From: Eisenibacter elegans DSM 3317
Lineage (GTDB): Bacteria > Bacteroidota > Bacteroidia > Cytophagales > Microscillaceae
Assembly: GCF_000430505.1 (NCBI RefSeq)
Contig: NZ_AUMD01000011.1
Coordinates: 558,001 to 622,000, forward strand
Reading direction: 5' to 3'
DNA: 64,000 nucleotides
Positions 25,194 to 34,341 of this stretch are shown here, piece after piece. The position numbers and the translations under genes are program-made. Positions within the stretch are counted from its first letter, which is position 1, and each line of letters starts with the position of its first letter. Under the pieces are notes generated by a model. The model ran no database searches, was not told where the DNA came from, and saw nothing but the letters and a program-made list of their open reading frames with translations.

Positions 25194-25706
25194 TTAGCCT
25201 AAGGTGATGCTACGCAACAAGATGGCCAACATCTCTTTGAGCTCGTCGCTAGGCTCTCGGGAGTCCTTGACAGTCCATAAGAACACCAAGCTCCCGCCGG
25301 CGAGTTCATTCTCTACTCCCATTACGATAAAAGTCCAGTCTGTGGCAGCGCCTTGCGCCGTCAGGCCACCAATCAACAGTACGTGTCGATCTGCTACCTT
25401 GATATTGCGTTCCTCTACTTTATCTATTTTTTGCTGTCCTTCGAGGGTTTTCCAGAGCGCCTCAGCTGCGCCGTAATAATCTTGCATGCTTTTGCGTACT
25501 AACAAACTCATTTGAGTACCGCCCAGATAAAACTGTTCGTTGTCTTGGGCCTTGATTTGCCAGCCCATAGGCGCTTGGAACGCCAACCGAGCTGCCGGCC
25601 ATTGATAGGTTTGAATGTCCTGTGCCCATATATTTTGAACGCTAAGCTGTAGGCAAATAGCAACGACTACAGAGGCCAAAAGTGGAGAAATAGGTGATGC
25701 TCTCAT
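25194..25706 (-). CDS. Secreted hypothetical protein
   Basis: 170 residues with a signal peptide ending NIWAQD. The mature part has two short helices and strands typical of small PsbP/Mog1-like folds: LAFQAPMGWQIKAQDNEQFYL and EERNIKVADRHVLLIGG. No family is assured. It sits 143 bp upstream of the secreted protein at 24400 on the same strand, perhaps with its own promoter, and is probably periplasmic. Confidence 0.7.
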   Translation of the reverse strand: MRASPISPLLASVVVAICLQLSVQNIWAQDIQTYQWPAARLAFQAPMGWQIKAQDNEQFYLGGTQMSLLVRKSMQDYYGAAEALWKTLEGQQKIDKVEERNIKVADRHVLLIGGLTAQGAATDWTFIVMGVENELAGGSLVFLWTVKDSREPSDELKEMLAILLRSITLG

Positions 25707-25803
25707 TGTGTTGGGGATATTTGGTAGACAATCATCATTTTTGGTGTAATGGTATTATCCCAATATTGGCAACAACCTTGCCGAAAACGTACAATTTTGA
25801 TTT

Positions 25804-26403
25804 TTAGGCAGCCAACAAGCTTTGGCTTTGTAAGTACTGTGTAAATAGTTTGACTTGCTGGCGCATTTGCTCATATACAGTTTCTGCTGAAAGATGTAAC
25901 TTTTCCTGCAAAACTAAAGAAATGTGCCCGTGTACGATGGCCAAAAAAGACTCATAATAGCGCCGATAATCGCTTGCTTGGAGGTTAGGCTGAATCTTGA
26001 GCAGCGCCTCGGAGACAGCTTCTAAGATGCGTTCATCTTCTTCTTTGTCGATAGGCGTAGCCATCAGATACATCAACTCATACAGCTCTGGGTTGTCGGC
26101 AGCAAACTCCCAGTAGGTTTCGGCAGCGGCTACCAAGGCTGCCAGAGGCTTGCGGGTGTTGAGCAAACGCTTGCTTACCATCAGGCGAAGCTTGAAAAAG
26201 CCCCGCTTGGATACGTTTTCGAGGATGTCTTCTTTGTTCTTAAAATAATTGTAAAGCATACGCGGGCTGTAGTCGATTACTTCGGCGATTTTGCGCATAG
26301 ATACTTCTTCCCAATTATCTTGGATAGCGATGTCGAGTGCTGTTTCGATGATAAGTTTTTTGAGAGACTCGATTTCGAGTTTGCGGCGTTCGGAGATTTG
26401 CAT
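25804..26403 (-). CDS. TetR family regulator
   Basis: 199 residues from the ATG complementing 26401-26403; earlier codons are poor. HTH region: ALDIAIQDNWEEVSMRKIAEVIDYSPRMLYNYFKNKEDI, a TetR domain with the recognition helix SPRMLYNYFKNK. The C-terminal helices (ETYWEFAADNPELYELMYLM) fit the TetR_C family sensing lipophilic compounds. A GCACAAAGTGTGC palindrome lies at 26470-26482 between it and the divergent pspA gene, a natural place for its operator. Confidence 0.92.
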   Translation of the reverse strand: MQISERRKLEIESLKKLIIETALDIAIQDNWEEVSMRKIAEVIDYSPRMLYNYFKNKEDILENVSKRGFFKLRLMVSKRLLNTRKPLAALVAAAETYWEFAADNPELYELMYLMATPIDKEEDERILEAVSEALLKIQPNLQASDYRRYYESFLAIVHGHISLVLQEKLHLSAETVYEQMRQQVKLFTQYLQSQSLLAA

Positions 26404-26845
26404 ATAAGTCAACAGTGTGGATTTCGTATACAGTGTTTTGTACTTGTGTAACTTATAAACAAAAAGCGTGCACAAAGTGTGCCGCTTAGCTATAAAAACA
26501 GAAAAGACTGCCGAGATTTATGCTATTTTGGCTTCGGTATGGGCTAGTGTCATAGACTTTAGCTTGTTCCCCAAGGCTATACTATCAGCTAATTCCTGAT
26601 GTTGTTGGTGAGACAAGCCCCACTTGTCATCAACTCAAACTCGCTGCTCATCAACTCAAAGCAAGAAATGCCGCCACAAAAAGCAACAAAAAACAGGTAC
26701 AAACGTAAGGTTACTCAGTATAAACACGAGTTTTCGCGCACCCCAACAAATAAATTCAAACCAAAGATTTGTAGAATGACTCGAAATTCGTATTTTACCT
26801 ACGAAAATCAATCTTAATTTTAGAACCACTAAACTCATCACGACC
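26404..26845. other. Control region between tetR and pspA
   Basis: 442 bp. At 26470-26482 is the palindrome GCACA AAG TGTGC. The words TCATCAACTCAAA occur twice (26627-26639 and 26648-26660). A possible promoter for pspA is TTTG, 19 bases, TATTTTAC near 26768, with a poor -7 box. No gene seen; a short TTG-started frame here is not convincing. Confidence 0.5.
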
Positions 26846-27520
26846 ATGGGAATCTTCGGAAGAATTTCAGACATCTTTAAATCAAATGTCAATGACGCGC
26901 TAGACAAAATGGAAGATCCTGAAAAAATGATCAAGCAAATGATCATTGAAATGCAGGAAGGTTTGTCTAAAGCAACCTCTAGCCTCGCGACGGCCATGGC
27001 ACAGGAGAAAAAGATGGAGCGCGAGTATAATAAGCACGCTCAGGCTGCCCAAGAGTGGGAAAGTAAAGCCGCAGCCGCACTCAATGCAGGCAAAGAAGAC
27101 CTAGCCCGCCAAGCCTTGTCGCAAAAAGCACAACACGACGGACAGGCCGCACAATACAAGCAAATGTTTGACCATGCCGCCTCCGAAACACGCAAACTGC
27201 GCGAAATGGTCGACAATCTCAAGGCCAAACTAAACGAAGCCAAGATGAAGGAAAGCACCCTCATTGCCCGCAGCCAAATGGCCAAAACACAGAAAAAACT
27301 AGCCAAAGAAGTCGGCAGCTTCGATGCGAGCAGCAACTTCTCTAAGTTTGATAAGTTTGAAGAAAAAATCCTCAAAGCTGAAGCCGAAGCACAAGCCTTT
27401 ACCGAACTGGCCAGCGATGGCTCTGCCTCCCTCAATGATGAGTTCAAGCAACTTGCCCAAAGCTCTCAAGTAGACGATGAGCTGGCAAAGCTACGCGCCA
27501 AGCTCAACCAAGGTCAATAA
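26846..27520 (+). CDS. pspA: PspA/IM30 family membrane-stress protein
   Basis: 224 residues, almost wholly helical: MGIFGRISDIFKSNVNDALDKMEDP at the N-terminus is the amphipathic membrane-binding helix, followed by the long coiled coil of the PspA/Vipp1 (ESCRT-III-like) family, such as KMIKQMIIEMQEGLSKATSS and KEVGSFDASSNFSKFDKFEEKI. PspA forms rods and rings on the inner membrane and protects it under stress. Here it heads a run of genes (YbjN-like, GIDE) in the same direction. It is not next to PspF or PspBC, fitting the Bacteroidota version of the system. Confidence 0.93.
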   Translation: MGIFGRISDIFKSNVNDALDKMEDPEKMIKQMIIEMQEGLSKATSSLATAMAQEKKMEREYNKHAQAAQEWESKAAAALNAGKEDLARQALSQKAQHDGQAAQYKQMFDHAASETRKLREMVDNLKAKLNEAKMKESTLIARSQMAKTQKKLAKEVGSFDASSNFSKFDKFEEKILKAEAEAQAFTELASDGSASLNDEFKQLAQSSQVDDELAKLRAKLNQGQ

Positions 27521-27577
27521 TTGTTATGATGCTTTTGTATAAAATGATTTTTTCACCCCAAACTGAACCACATTCCC

Positions 27578-28024
27578 ATGCCTAAATTCCAAGTACTTAA
27601 ATCAGGTGTTAACGAAGCCTTGATTGCCGCCACCCGAAAAAAAATCGAAGCTTATACCAACGAACTCTTCCACGACTATGAAATCATCGCCGTTGATGAT
27701 CTCTACTCGTTTTCTTTTGGTAGCATCACCGTCAATATCGAGGTCTTGCCTTGGCATAGCGAAGATGTGTTGGTGAAGGTATACGCCTACATTGCCGAAG
27801 GCAAAGAACTGAGCGCACAAGAAGCGGGCACGCTGCTCCATTTCAACGCCAATATCCCCTTCGGTGCTTTTGGGATGAACTTTGAGAAACAAGCTGTATT
27901 CTCTTACTCATTGGCCGGTGCCAATATCGACCTCAATGAGTTTCAGGCCGCCGTACAGATGGTCGCCAAAACAGCAGATGAGTATGACGAAGTAATCAAG
28001 GAAGGTGCGCTAAGCGCCGAATAA
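27578..28024 (+). CDS. YbjN-like / type III chaperone-fold protein
   Basis: 148 residues, no signal. The strand-helix pattern VDDLYSFSFGSITVNIEVLPWHSEDVLVKVYAYIAEGKELSAQE, then LLHFNANIPFGAFGMNFEKQAVFSYSLAG, fits the YbjN and bacterial type III chaperone-like fold. Proteins of this fold bind partner proteins. It lies 57 bp after pspA and 8 bp before the GIDE gene, so it probably acts with PspA. Family call moderate, partner inferred. Confidence 0.7.
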   Translation: MPKFQVLKSGVNEALIAATRKKIEAYTNELFHDYEIIAVDDLYSFSFGSITVNIEVLPWHSEDVLVKVYAYIAEGKELSAQEAGTLLHFNANIPFGAFGMNFEKQAVFSYSLAGANIDLNEFQAAVQMVAKTADEYDEVIKEGALSAE

Positions 28025-28032
28025 GGCTTGAT

Positions 28033-28815
28033 ATGGGTGTCAATCTACTCATCGGATTTTTATTGTTCGGCCTGAGCGGATTGTTGGTATACCTGCGCAA
28101 AAGTGCCCTCAACAAAGTCTTGAATGTCAAATATTATGAAACATCCAAGATAGCCGACGTAGTCGATAACTATAATAGTATCAAAGACAGCGTAGGCGAA
28201 GGGCACTTTAGCGATGTGGTAGAGCTGAAGGGAGTGGGGAAAGCCAACAATCCTGTGCGCGCAGAACATACCGGCCAAGAGGTCTTGTATTATAAGGCCG
28301 AAATCATCCGTGAATACGAAGTAACGGTTGAAAGCCGAGACAACGAAGGTAACGTTACCCGCAAAAAAGAGCGCCGTAGCGACACCATGTCTACTAATTC
28401 TCAATATGCCCAAGATGCATATGTAGAGGATGGTAGTGGGCAGGTTATCCGCCTAGACCTCGAAGGGGCAGAGCTGCACCCCCGCCAAACCCTGAATGAG
28501 TTTCGAAACGAAGCCCCTTCTGTTGGTGGAGTCTTGGGCAGTGCCATCTCCGGTTCTCGTACCCTTGGCTATCGTTACCGCGAAGAGGTCATCCCTATAG
28601 GGGCTAATCTCTATGTCTTAGGCGAAGCCTCAGACCGCCGCGGTGGGTTGGCGATTGTAAAACCTGCTGACAAAAAGGTCAACTATATTGTCTCGACCAA
28701 GTCGGAGGAAGAAATCGTCAAATCAGCAGAAGGCAGCGCCCAATGGCAACTCATAGGCGCAATAGCGTCTGCCGTGATTGGAGTAGGGGTCATCATTGCA
28801 GGATTTTTTTCCTAA
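28033..28815 (+). CDS. GIDE-domain membrane protein (MUL1-like E3-ligase-type domain)
   Basis: 260 residues with TM helices at both ends (about 3-21 and 240-258). The middle reads as the GIDE domain: KGVGKANNPVRAEHTGQEVLYYKAEIIREYEVTV, YVEDGSGQVIRLDLEGAELHPRQ and a final RYREEVIPIGANLYVLGEASDR. In eukaryotes the same domain is found in the mitochondrial ligase MUL1; in bacteria it has no ligase ring and is thought to work at membranes. Next to PspA, it probably belongs to a membrane-repair unit. No RING residues are present. Confidence 0.85.
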   Translation: MGVNLLIGFLLFGLSGLLVYLRKSALNKVLNVKYYETSKIADVVDNYNSIKDSVGEGHFSDVVELKGVGKANNPVRAEHTGQEVLYYKAEIIREYEVTVESRDNEGNVTRKKERRSDTMSTNSQYAQDAYVEDGSGQVIRLDLEGAELHPRQTLNEFRNEAPSVGGVLGSAISGSRTLGYRYREEVIPIGANLYVLGEASDRRGGLAIVKPADKKVNYIVSTKSEEEIVKSAEGSAQWQLIGAIASAVIGVGVIIAGFFS

Positions 28816-28867
28816 AGTATAGGATTACAACCAGCACTTTGGTATAGTATTTGACATCAATGAAAAT

Positions 28868-28935
28868 AGCGTCTCTCGTGGTAGTTTTGGCAATTATGCG
28901 CAAGTGTAGTTGTACAGGGCTGTCGTCCGGGAGGC
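28868..28935 (+). terminator. Possible terminator after the GIDE gene with a long loop
   Basis: AGCGTCTCTC near 28868 pairs, with wobble, to GGGAGGCGCT near 28930, followed by seven T. The loop of about 50 bases is larger than usual. It would end the pspA transcript. Confidence 0.35.
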
Positions 28936-29010
28936 GCTTTTTTGTTTAGTACTATACCGCAGCCCCCAATACATCATACAATCAGGCGGCGTATTGTCGC
29001 GCCAATCGTG

Positions 29011-29018
29011 TATATTTG
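29011..29018 (+). promoter_or_regulatory. Bacteroidota -7 box before the TerB-like gene
   Basis: TATATTTG matches TANNTTTG, with a TTG 14 bases upstream (shorter than usual). It gives a leader of about 35 nt to the ATG at 29058 and suggests separate transcription from pspA. Confidence 0.35.
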
Positions 29019-29057
29019 TATCTTTTCAACTTTGCAAAACTTATTTATCACACCGTG

Positions 29058-29465
29058 ATGGAATCAAACACATTCAACTACGAACAAGCTATCTTAGGAT
29101 TGGTACTTTTGGGCGCTAGGGCTGACGGCGTGTTCCAAGAAGATGAAAAACAACTGATTATCGAACTAACGAGCGAAGTCCACGTACTCTCGCCCTTGGA
29201 TTATCGCTTTGTGATAGAGCAGGCCAAAGCCCGGGATTATGACCGGCTCACACAACAGGTATACAATGCCTTGTTGGTGTGTACGAAGGATCAACGGATG
29301 GAAGCGCTTTATTGGCTGCTAAAGCTCATCAAAGTAGATACTGCTGATGATGTAGATGGCTACTTGGGGGAGATGAATACCTATCGAGAGGCGCTAGACA
29401 AGCTCCAAATCAAAGAACACGAGATGCAAGCATACGAAAAAGAGCGCGATAAACAGTTGCGCTAA
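29058..29465 (+). CDS. TerB-like domain protein
   Basis: 135 residues from the ATG at 29058. All-helical, with ADGVFQEDEKQLIIELTSEV, the acidic turn common to TerB/DjlA N-terminal domains, and MEALYWLLKLIKVDTADDVDGYLGEM, a second such turn. TerB domains bind metal and sit in membrane-stress and phage-defence systems. Close to the PspA unit, it fits the membrane-stress theme, though it has its own promoter-like box. The stop overlaps that of the convergent LysE gene by 4 bp. Confidence 0.72.
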   Translation: MESNTFNYEQAILGLVLLGARADGVFQEDEKQLIIELTSEVHVLSPLDYRFVIEQAKARDYDRLTQQVYNALLVCTKDQRMEALYWLLKLIKVDTADDVDGYLGEMNTYREALDKLQIKEHEMQAYEKERDKQLR

Positions 29466-30142
29466 ACCAAGAGTGTGCCCCATCGAGTAACGGTTTGGTA
29501 TACTGTTTCTCCAAAAACACCAAAATAAAACAAATATAGCCCAAAGCTCATCAAGGCAAGCCCCACAAACCGGTCGATGAGCGAAAGAGTGCGGCCTGTC
29601 AAGTACTGGCTGATGTGGTGTGAGATGTAGACTTTCCCCACATCGGTCAGGAAGACTGTCAAGACTGTAAAGCCAAAGAGCACTGCCGTCTGACTGATGT
29701 CATAATTGGTCTTGATGACAGTAGCACCTACAATGCCTATCCAAAAGATGTACACAAAGGGGTTGAGCACATTGAGCAAAAAACCCTCAGCCACACAGCG
29801 GATATAGTGGTTGCGGGTTTCGCGAGTGCTAGGCTCAGGTTTGTGGATAAGTGCCTCGGGGCGGCGCGATTTGAGTACAATCGCAATCCCAAAGCTCATC
29901 ATCAATAATCCACCCAATACGCCCATTACCGACTGGAAGTTGAGGTTATTATCCAAAATAGCAATGCCTGCATAGCATACTGCAATAATAAAGGCTTCGC
30001 TGATAGAGATACCGGCGGCCAGCATCACGCCGGAGCGGATGCCTCGGTCGATGCTGGTACGCAAGAGGGTGAAGAATACGGGACCAATCATAAAGGCCAT
30101 AACAACTCCGTAGGCAATGCCTTGTAAGATGGGATATACCAT
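29462..30142 (-). CDS. LysE/RhtB family amino-acid exporter
   Basis: 226 residues, six TM helices. LysE hallmarks: MAFMIGPVFFTLLRTSIDRG near the N-terminus, AGISISEAFIIAVCYAGI, and FLLNVLNPFVYIFWIGIVGA, the last with NP in helix 4. It exports amino acids or related small molecules across the inner membrane; the substrate is not predictable. Convergent with the TerB-like gene. Confidence 0.92.
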   Translation of the reverse strand: MVYPILQGIAYGVVMAFMIGPVFFTLLRTSIDRGIRSGVMLAAGISISEAFIIAVCYAGIAILDNNLNFQSVMGVLGGLLMMSFGIAIVLKSRRPEALIHKPEPSTRETRNHYIRCVAEGFLLNVLNPFVYIFWIGIVGATVIKTNYDISQTAVLFGFTVLTVFLTDVGKVYISHHISQYLTGRTLSLIDRFVGLALMSFGLYLFYFGVFGETVYQTVTRWGTLLV

Positions 30143-30453
30143 ATCTGATGAATAAAACTACTGGGAATGTGTACAGCTGACAACTGTATTTCCCAAACCT
30201 TCAATATCTAATCTTGAGTACTATTTGTGATACTGCTGAGAGTCATCTAAATCAAAACTGAGGTTGATTTGATTTTGTGAGCGAGCAAATTTACAAGTCT
30301 TTTTGAGGTTTGGACAAGTTTTTCGGTTGTTTTTGCTGTTTTATGTATGTGTGTTATAGCAGATAGCTGTTTTAGGAGCCCCCAATGGGTTTTTGTATAC
30401 CGGCGACCGACTTGAGTTAATACCATTGGGAGCTTTGAGGTAACTTGACTGTG
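30143..30453. other. Intergenic region, no gene seen
   Basis: 311 bp. Near 30163-30225 a weak relative of repeat A (GGGAATGTGTACAGCTGA..TTTCCCAAACC..CTTGAGTA) is present, too diverged to count. Otherwise featureless. Confidence 0.5.
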
Positions 30454-32022
30454 CTAGAAACTTGCCTTGGGCAAGGGAATCCCCTGTGTCTCCAAAAAGC
30501 TAAGCCACGCTTGATATTGGGCTTTTTTGAGGACTCGGGGGAACTTGTGTTGCCCGCCTACCTTGCCTTGAGTTTCCAGCCATTTGTAAAACAGCGCTGT
30601 GGGCAATACTTTCACACAAATCTCTTTGAGGGCTGCGCTGCGCTCTACTTTGTAGTCATCGTTGAGGTGTTGTAGGTGTGCGTCTATGCGGTCTCGGAGC
30701 TGGGTTTCATCTATGTTTTCGTCAGAGCCAATATACCACTGGTGCGCAAATAGGGTATCGTGGGGCACACCGGCTACCGTAAACTCCTTGATAGCGAGGT
30801 TCAGCTCTTCGCTCACTAGCTCTATGGCCTTGTTCATATTATCGACCGATAGGTGTTCGCCACAGAGGCTCAGGAAATGTTTTGTACGCCCAGTGATGAT
30901 GATTTCACTGCGTTCTTTGTTTACAAACTGGATTACATCTCCAATGAGATAGCGCCAAGCGCCTGCACAAGTAGAAAGCAAGAGCGCATAGTGTGTCTCT
31001 TCTTCTACTTGATCTATTGTCAGGGCTTTGGCCTGTGGCAATAGCTCACCATCTGCATCGAAGTTATCCTCGTTGAAGGGTACAAATTCAAAGAAAATCC
31101 CATTGTTGAGGATTAGCCGCAGGTGTTGGTTGGGGTGTGTCTGGAAGGCGATAAAACCTTCGGAGGCTAAATATGTCTCGATATAGATGATGGGCTTGCC
31201 GAGCAGCTTCTCGAAGCCTTTGCGGTAGGGGTCAAAGGATACGCCACCAAAGGCATAGGCGGTAAGGTTGGGCCACAATTCGTGAATATTATTGAGTTTG
31301 TAATGCTCAATGATTTTCTCCATCATAATCTGAATCCAAGCTGGCACACCAGCCATAAAGGCAATATCCCATTTTTCGGCTTTTCGGACAATCTCTTCCA
31401 GCTTTGCGTCCCAGTCGGTATTTTTGGCAATACGCCTGCCGGGTTTGTAAAAATGCTGAAACCAAAAAGGAATATTACTGGCAGTGATGCCACTGAGGTC
31501 GCCCTCAAAGAAAGTCCCTCGACGGTTGAGGTGTGTGCTGCCACCTAATGCCAGTAATCCTTTGCTATACATCTTACTAGGGACTTCTTTGAAGTTCGAC
31601 AGAGAGAGAATCTGCCGAATGCTGGCACGGTGGATAGCCTTGAGCATCTGCTGTGTAACGGGAATATGTTTGCTAGGAGAGCCAGACGTACCTGAGCTGA
31701 GCGCAAAATACTTCACCCGGCCTTTCCAAGCCACATTAGGTTCTGCATTTTTGTGAGCTCTATGCCACCATTGCTCATAGATGCTGTCATAGTTGAACAA
31801 AGGCACACGCTCTTGATAGGCTTGCATAAAGGCTTGCACCCCTTGCGGATACATATCGAGGATAGCGTCAAAGTCATAATATTTACCAAAAGCAGTACCA
31901 CGTGCGGCACTGAGCAGTTGATACAGTTGGCGGGCTTGAAGGGATAAGGGCGGTTTATTGTCTTGTTCGATGCTGCGGCGCAGCTTGATGCCTTGTTTGA
32001 GCAGTGTTCCTAAAATGGCCAT
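30454..32022 (-). CDS. GH3 superfamily acyl-adenylating protein
   Basis: 522 residues from the ATG complementing 32020-32022; a further 18 codons upstream lack conservation. GH3 signatures: YFALSSGTSGSPSKHIPVT (an ATP-loop), LLALGGSTHLNRRGTFFEGD, IYIETYLASEGFIAFQ and GRTKHFLSLCGEHLSVDNMNKAI. GH3 enzymes adenylate carboxylic acids in plants; bacterial members form a related group with an unknown acid substrate. Cytoplasmic. It stands alone between the LysE gene and metK. Confidence 0.92.
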   Translation of the reverse strand: MAILGTLLKQGIKLRRSIEQDNKPPLSLQARQLYQLLSAARGTAFGKYYDFDAILDMYPQGVQAFMQAYQERVPLFNYDSIYEQWWHRAHKNAEPNVAWKGRVKYFALSSGTSGSPSKHIPVTQQMLKAIHRASIRQILSLSNFKEVPSKMYSKGLLALGGSTHLNRRGTFFEGDLSGITASNIPFWFQHFYKPGRRIAKNTDWDAKLEEIVRKAEKWDIAFMAGVPAWIQIMMEKIIEHYKLNNIHELWPNLTAYAFGGVSFDPYRKGFEKLLGKPIIYIETYLASEGFIAFQTHPNQHLRLILNNGIFFEFVPFNEDNFDADGELLPQAKALTIDQVEEETHYALLLSTCAGAWRYLIGDVIQFVNKERSEIIITGRTKHFLSLCGEHLSVDNMNKAIELVSEELNLAIKEFTVAGVPHDTLFAHQWYIGSDENIDETQLRDRIDAHLQHLNDDYKVERSAALKEICVKVLPTALFYKWLETQGKVGGQHKFPRVLKKAQYQAWLSFLETQGIPLPKASF

Positions 32023-32429
32023 TGTTCTCGGTTTTTGGTGATGTAGGTCTTTGGGTTTAGCCCCCAAGATGCACACACAAGCATACGATGTCAGGCGGGT
32101 TGCCGGTGATGTAGTGTGTGGGCTATTTGGTTTTGGGCTAAGGAATAGTGTTTTGTGTTGAAAATATCCAGACTACTGGGCTAGCGCAAATTGTTAGGCT
32201 AGACTTTTAGGCAAAAATACGTAGTTTTTAGGGTTTTGTGGCATTTTTGGGAAAATGCAGGACTAATATATGGCGCTTGTTATAAGTTAATACACTGATT
32301 ATGAGTTTTTTATGTGTTTGTTGTAAAGAAGTTACTAGTATTTTATTTTTATGGTATCATAAGGCCAGACCCATAAAAAAAGCCACCCCAACTTGGGATG
32401 GCTTATCAGCAGATGCTTTTAGATAATGA
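32023..32429. other. Intergenic region with the metK terminator
   Basis: 407 bp. The right end contains a hairpin terminator (32375-32403). A family C-like scrap, AAAATATCCAGACTACTGGG, lies near 32162. No gene. Confidence 0.5.
32375..32403 (-). terminator. metK terminator
   Basis: AGCCACCCCAACTTGGGATGGCT (two halves of a nearly perfect stem, 32381-32403) followed on the minus strand by six T (32375-32380). It ends the metK transcript 27 bp past the stop codon. Confidence 0.75.
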
Positions 32430-33707
32430 TTATAGACCGAAAGCTTGTTTTACTTTGTCTACATAGTCGAGTCTTTCCCAACCGAAGAACTCTACCGCTT
32501 TTTTCACTTTGCGGCGTACTTCTGTTTTGTGTTGGTTGTTTTCTTCTACTTCAGCAATCATCATTTCTACCTCGCGGGTGAAAGGCTCGCGGCCCATGTG
32601 GCCATAAGCAGCTGTTTCGGAGAAGATAGGGTTGGTGAGGCCGAAGCGTTCTACGATGGCTTTGGGGCGCATATCGAAGATTTCAGATACGCGGGTAGCA
32701 ATCTCACCGTCGTTGAGTTGTACTTTGGCAGTACCATAAGTGTTGATAGTGAGCGACACGGGCTTCGATACGCCGATGGCATAGGCTACCTGCACCAAGA
32801 TTTCGTCGGCTACACCGGCGGCAACCAAGTTTTTGGCTACGTGGCGGGCTGCATAAGCCGCGCTGCGGTCTACTTTAGAGGCATCTTTGCCTGAGAAAGC
32901 GCCACCACCGTGTGCACCTTTACCACCGTAAGTATCTACGATGATTTTGCGGCCAGTAAGACCGGCATCACCGTGAGGACCGCCAATCACAAACTTACCT
33001 GTAGGGTTGATATGATAGATAGTATTGGCATCGATGAGGTTGGCAGGGATTACTCGTGGGATCACGATTTCGATCATATCCTTACGGATTTTGGCCAACA
33101 TCGCCTCTTCGCTGTCGAAGTCGTCGTGTTGGGTAGAGATCACAATCGTGTGGATGCGTACAGGCTCGTTGTTGTCGTTATACTCGATAGTTACCTGAGC
33201 CTTTGCGTCGGGGCGGAGGTAAGGGATAGTTTGGCTTTCTTCTTTGCGGATGCGTGCTAGCTCGCGGAGTAGGCGGTGTGAAAAAGCCAAAGCCATTGGC
33301 ATATATTCGGGAGTTTCCTTGGTTGCATAGCCAAACATCATCCCTTGGTCGCCTGCACCCTGCTCTTTGTCAAGCCCTTGGCCTTCGTTTACGCCTTGAG
33401 CGATGTCGGGTGACTGGCTGTGTAGTGTTACCATCACACCGCAAGAGTCTGCATCGAAACGGTATTCTGCCTTGGTATAGCCGATTTTTTCGATAGTAGC
33501 GCGCACAATATCGGGCACTTCTACATAGGCCTTAGTGGTGATTTCACCGGCTACTACTACCAACCCAGTCGTAACGAGGGTTTCGCAAGCTACACGAGAG
33601 GCAGGGTCTTGAGACAACATTGCATCAAGAATGGCATCAGAGATTTGGTCGGATACTTTATCAGGATGTCCTTCAGAAACCGATTCGGAGGTGAATAAAT
33701 ACGCCAT
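32430..33707 (-). CDS. metK: S-adenosylmethionine synthetase
   Basis: 425 residues; makes S-adenosylmethionine from methionine and ATP. Signature motifs: [18 protein letters not shown] near 16, [21 protein letters not shown] near 120 and [22 protein letters not shown] near 265. Full-length and intact. A Rho-independent terminator follows. No SAM riboswitch is visible in the 118-bp region to the thioesterase gene. Housekeeping, cytoplasmic. Confidence 0.98.
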   Translation of the reverse strand: MAYLFTSESVSEGHPDKVSDQISDAILDAMLSQDPASRVACETLVTTGLVVVAGEITTKAYVEVPDIVRATIEKIGYTKAEYRFDADSCGVMVTLHSQSPDIAQGVNEGQGLDKEQGAGDQGMMFGYATKETPEYMPMALAFSHRLLRELARIRKEESQTIPYLRPDAKAQVTIEYNDNNEPVRIHTIVISTQHDDFDSEEAMLAKIRKDMIEIVIPRVIPANLIDANTIYHINPTGKFVIGGPHGDAGLTGRKIIVDTYGGKGAHGGGAFSGKDASKVDRSAAYAARHVAKNLVAAGVADEILVQVAYAIGVSKPVSLTINTYGTAKVQLNDGEIATRVSEIFDMRPKAIVERFGLTNPIFSETAAYGHMGREPFTREVEMMIAEVEENNQHKTEVRRKVKKAVEFFGWERLDYVDKVKQAFGL

Positions 33708-33825
33708 ATTAAAATAAAGTTTTAAATATGTGTGGGGTTAGGCCAATGGATGGCAATAATGTTTATAAATTAGGTGGCCAAAGTTAAGCTTAATTCTTAC
33801 AATATTAAAATCAAACCAAAAAACT

Positions 33826-34272
33826 ATGCTCGATTCATTGCTGGAGGGCTTTGCCTCCAAAGTAGCCATTCAGGTAGCTTGGGGAGAAATGGATGCCGCC
33901 CAACACATCAACAATACGGTATACTTGCGGTACTCCGAAACGGGGCGGATTGCGTATTTCGAGGCTTTGGGCTTCCGAGTAGCCACAGACAGCGCGCAGG
34001 CAGGGCCTATCTTGGCCGAAATCAATTGTCGGTATAAATTGCCGATTACTTTTCCAGACACGGCTTGGGTAGGAACAAAGGTATTGGTTGAGCGTCCTGA
34101 TGCATATAGCTTTTGGATGGAGCAATATATCATCAGTGAGCGCCACCAGCGGGTGGCTGCCGAGGTGCGGGCCAAAATTGTAGCTTATGACTACCAAAAC
34201 CTGCGTAAGGCCGAAGTACCCGAAGCGCTATGGCAACAAATTATGGCCTTTGAGGGAAGATTTGGCCAATAA
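33826..34272 (+). CDS. Hotdog-fold acyl-CoA thioesterase
   Basis: 148 residues. The motif WGEMDAAQHINNTVYLRYSETGRIAYFEALGF is the start of the 4-hydroxybenzoyl-CoA-thioesterase-like hotdog fold, with Asp in MDAAQHINN as the likely catalytic acid. It cleaves acyl-CoA or acyl-carrier thioesters; the exact substrate is unknown. Divergent from metK. Confidence 0.9.
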   Translation: MLDSLLEGFASKVAIQVAWGEMDAAQHINNTVYLRYSETGRIAYFEALGFRVATDSAQAGPILAEINCRYKLPITFPDTAWVGTKVLVERPDAYSFWMEQYIISERHQRVAAEVRAKIVAYDYQNLRKAEVPEALWQQIMAFEGRFGQ

Positions 34273-34283
34273 GGCATATATAC

Positions 34284-34320
34284 AAAAAACGGCCACTGCA
34301 CGGGGCAGTGGCCGGAAAAA
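34284..34320. terminator. Perfect hairpin terminator between convergent genes
   Basis: CGGCCACTGC (34290-34299) pairs exactly with GCAGTGGCCG (34305-34314) around a 5-base loop. A run of six A before it gives the T-tract for the minus-strand subtilase gene; it may serve both directions. Confidence 0.8.
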
Positions 34321-34341
34321 GGTCTCGTATGAGATGGTAGT

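Noticed and set aside
26599-26817. 72-residue frame upstream of pspA
   Set aside because: Needs a TTG start, very basic, contains direct repeats; looks non-coding.
30163-30225. Possible family A relative before the LysE gene
   Set aside because: Only scattered matches and no inverted ends.
33708-33825. SAM riboswitch before metK
   Set aside because: No conserved riboswitch core seen in the 118-bp gap; only AT-rich DNA.
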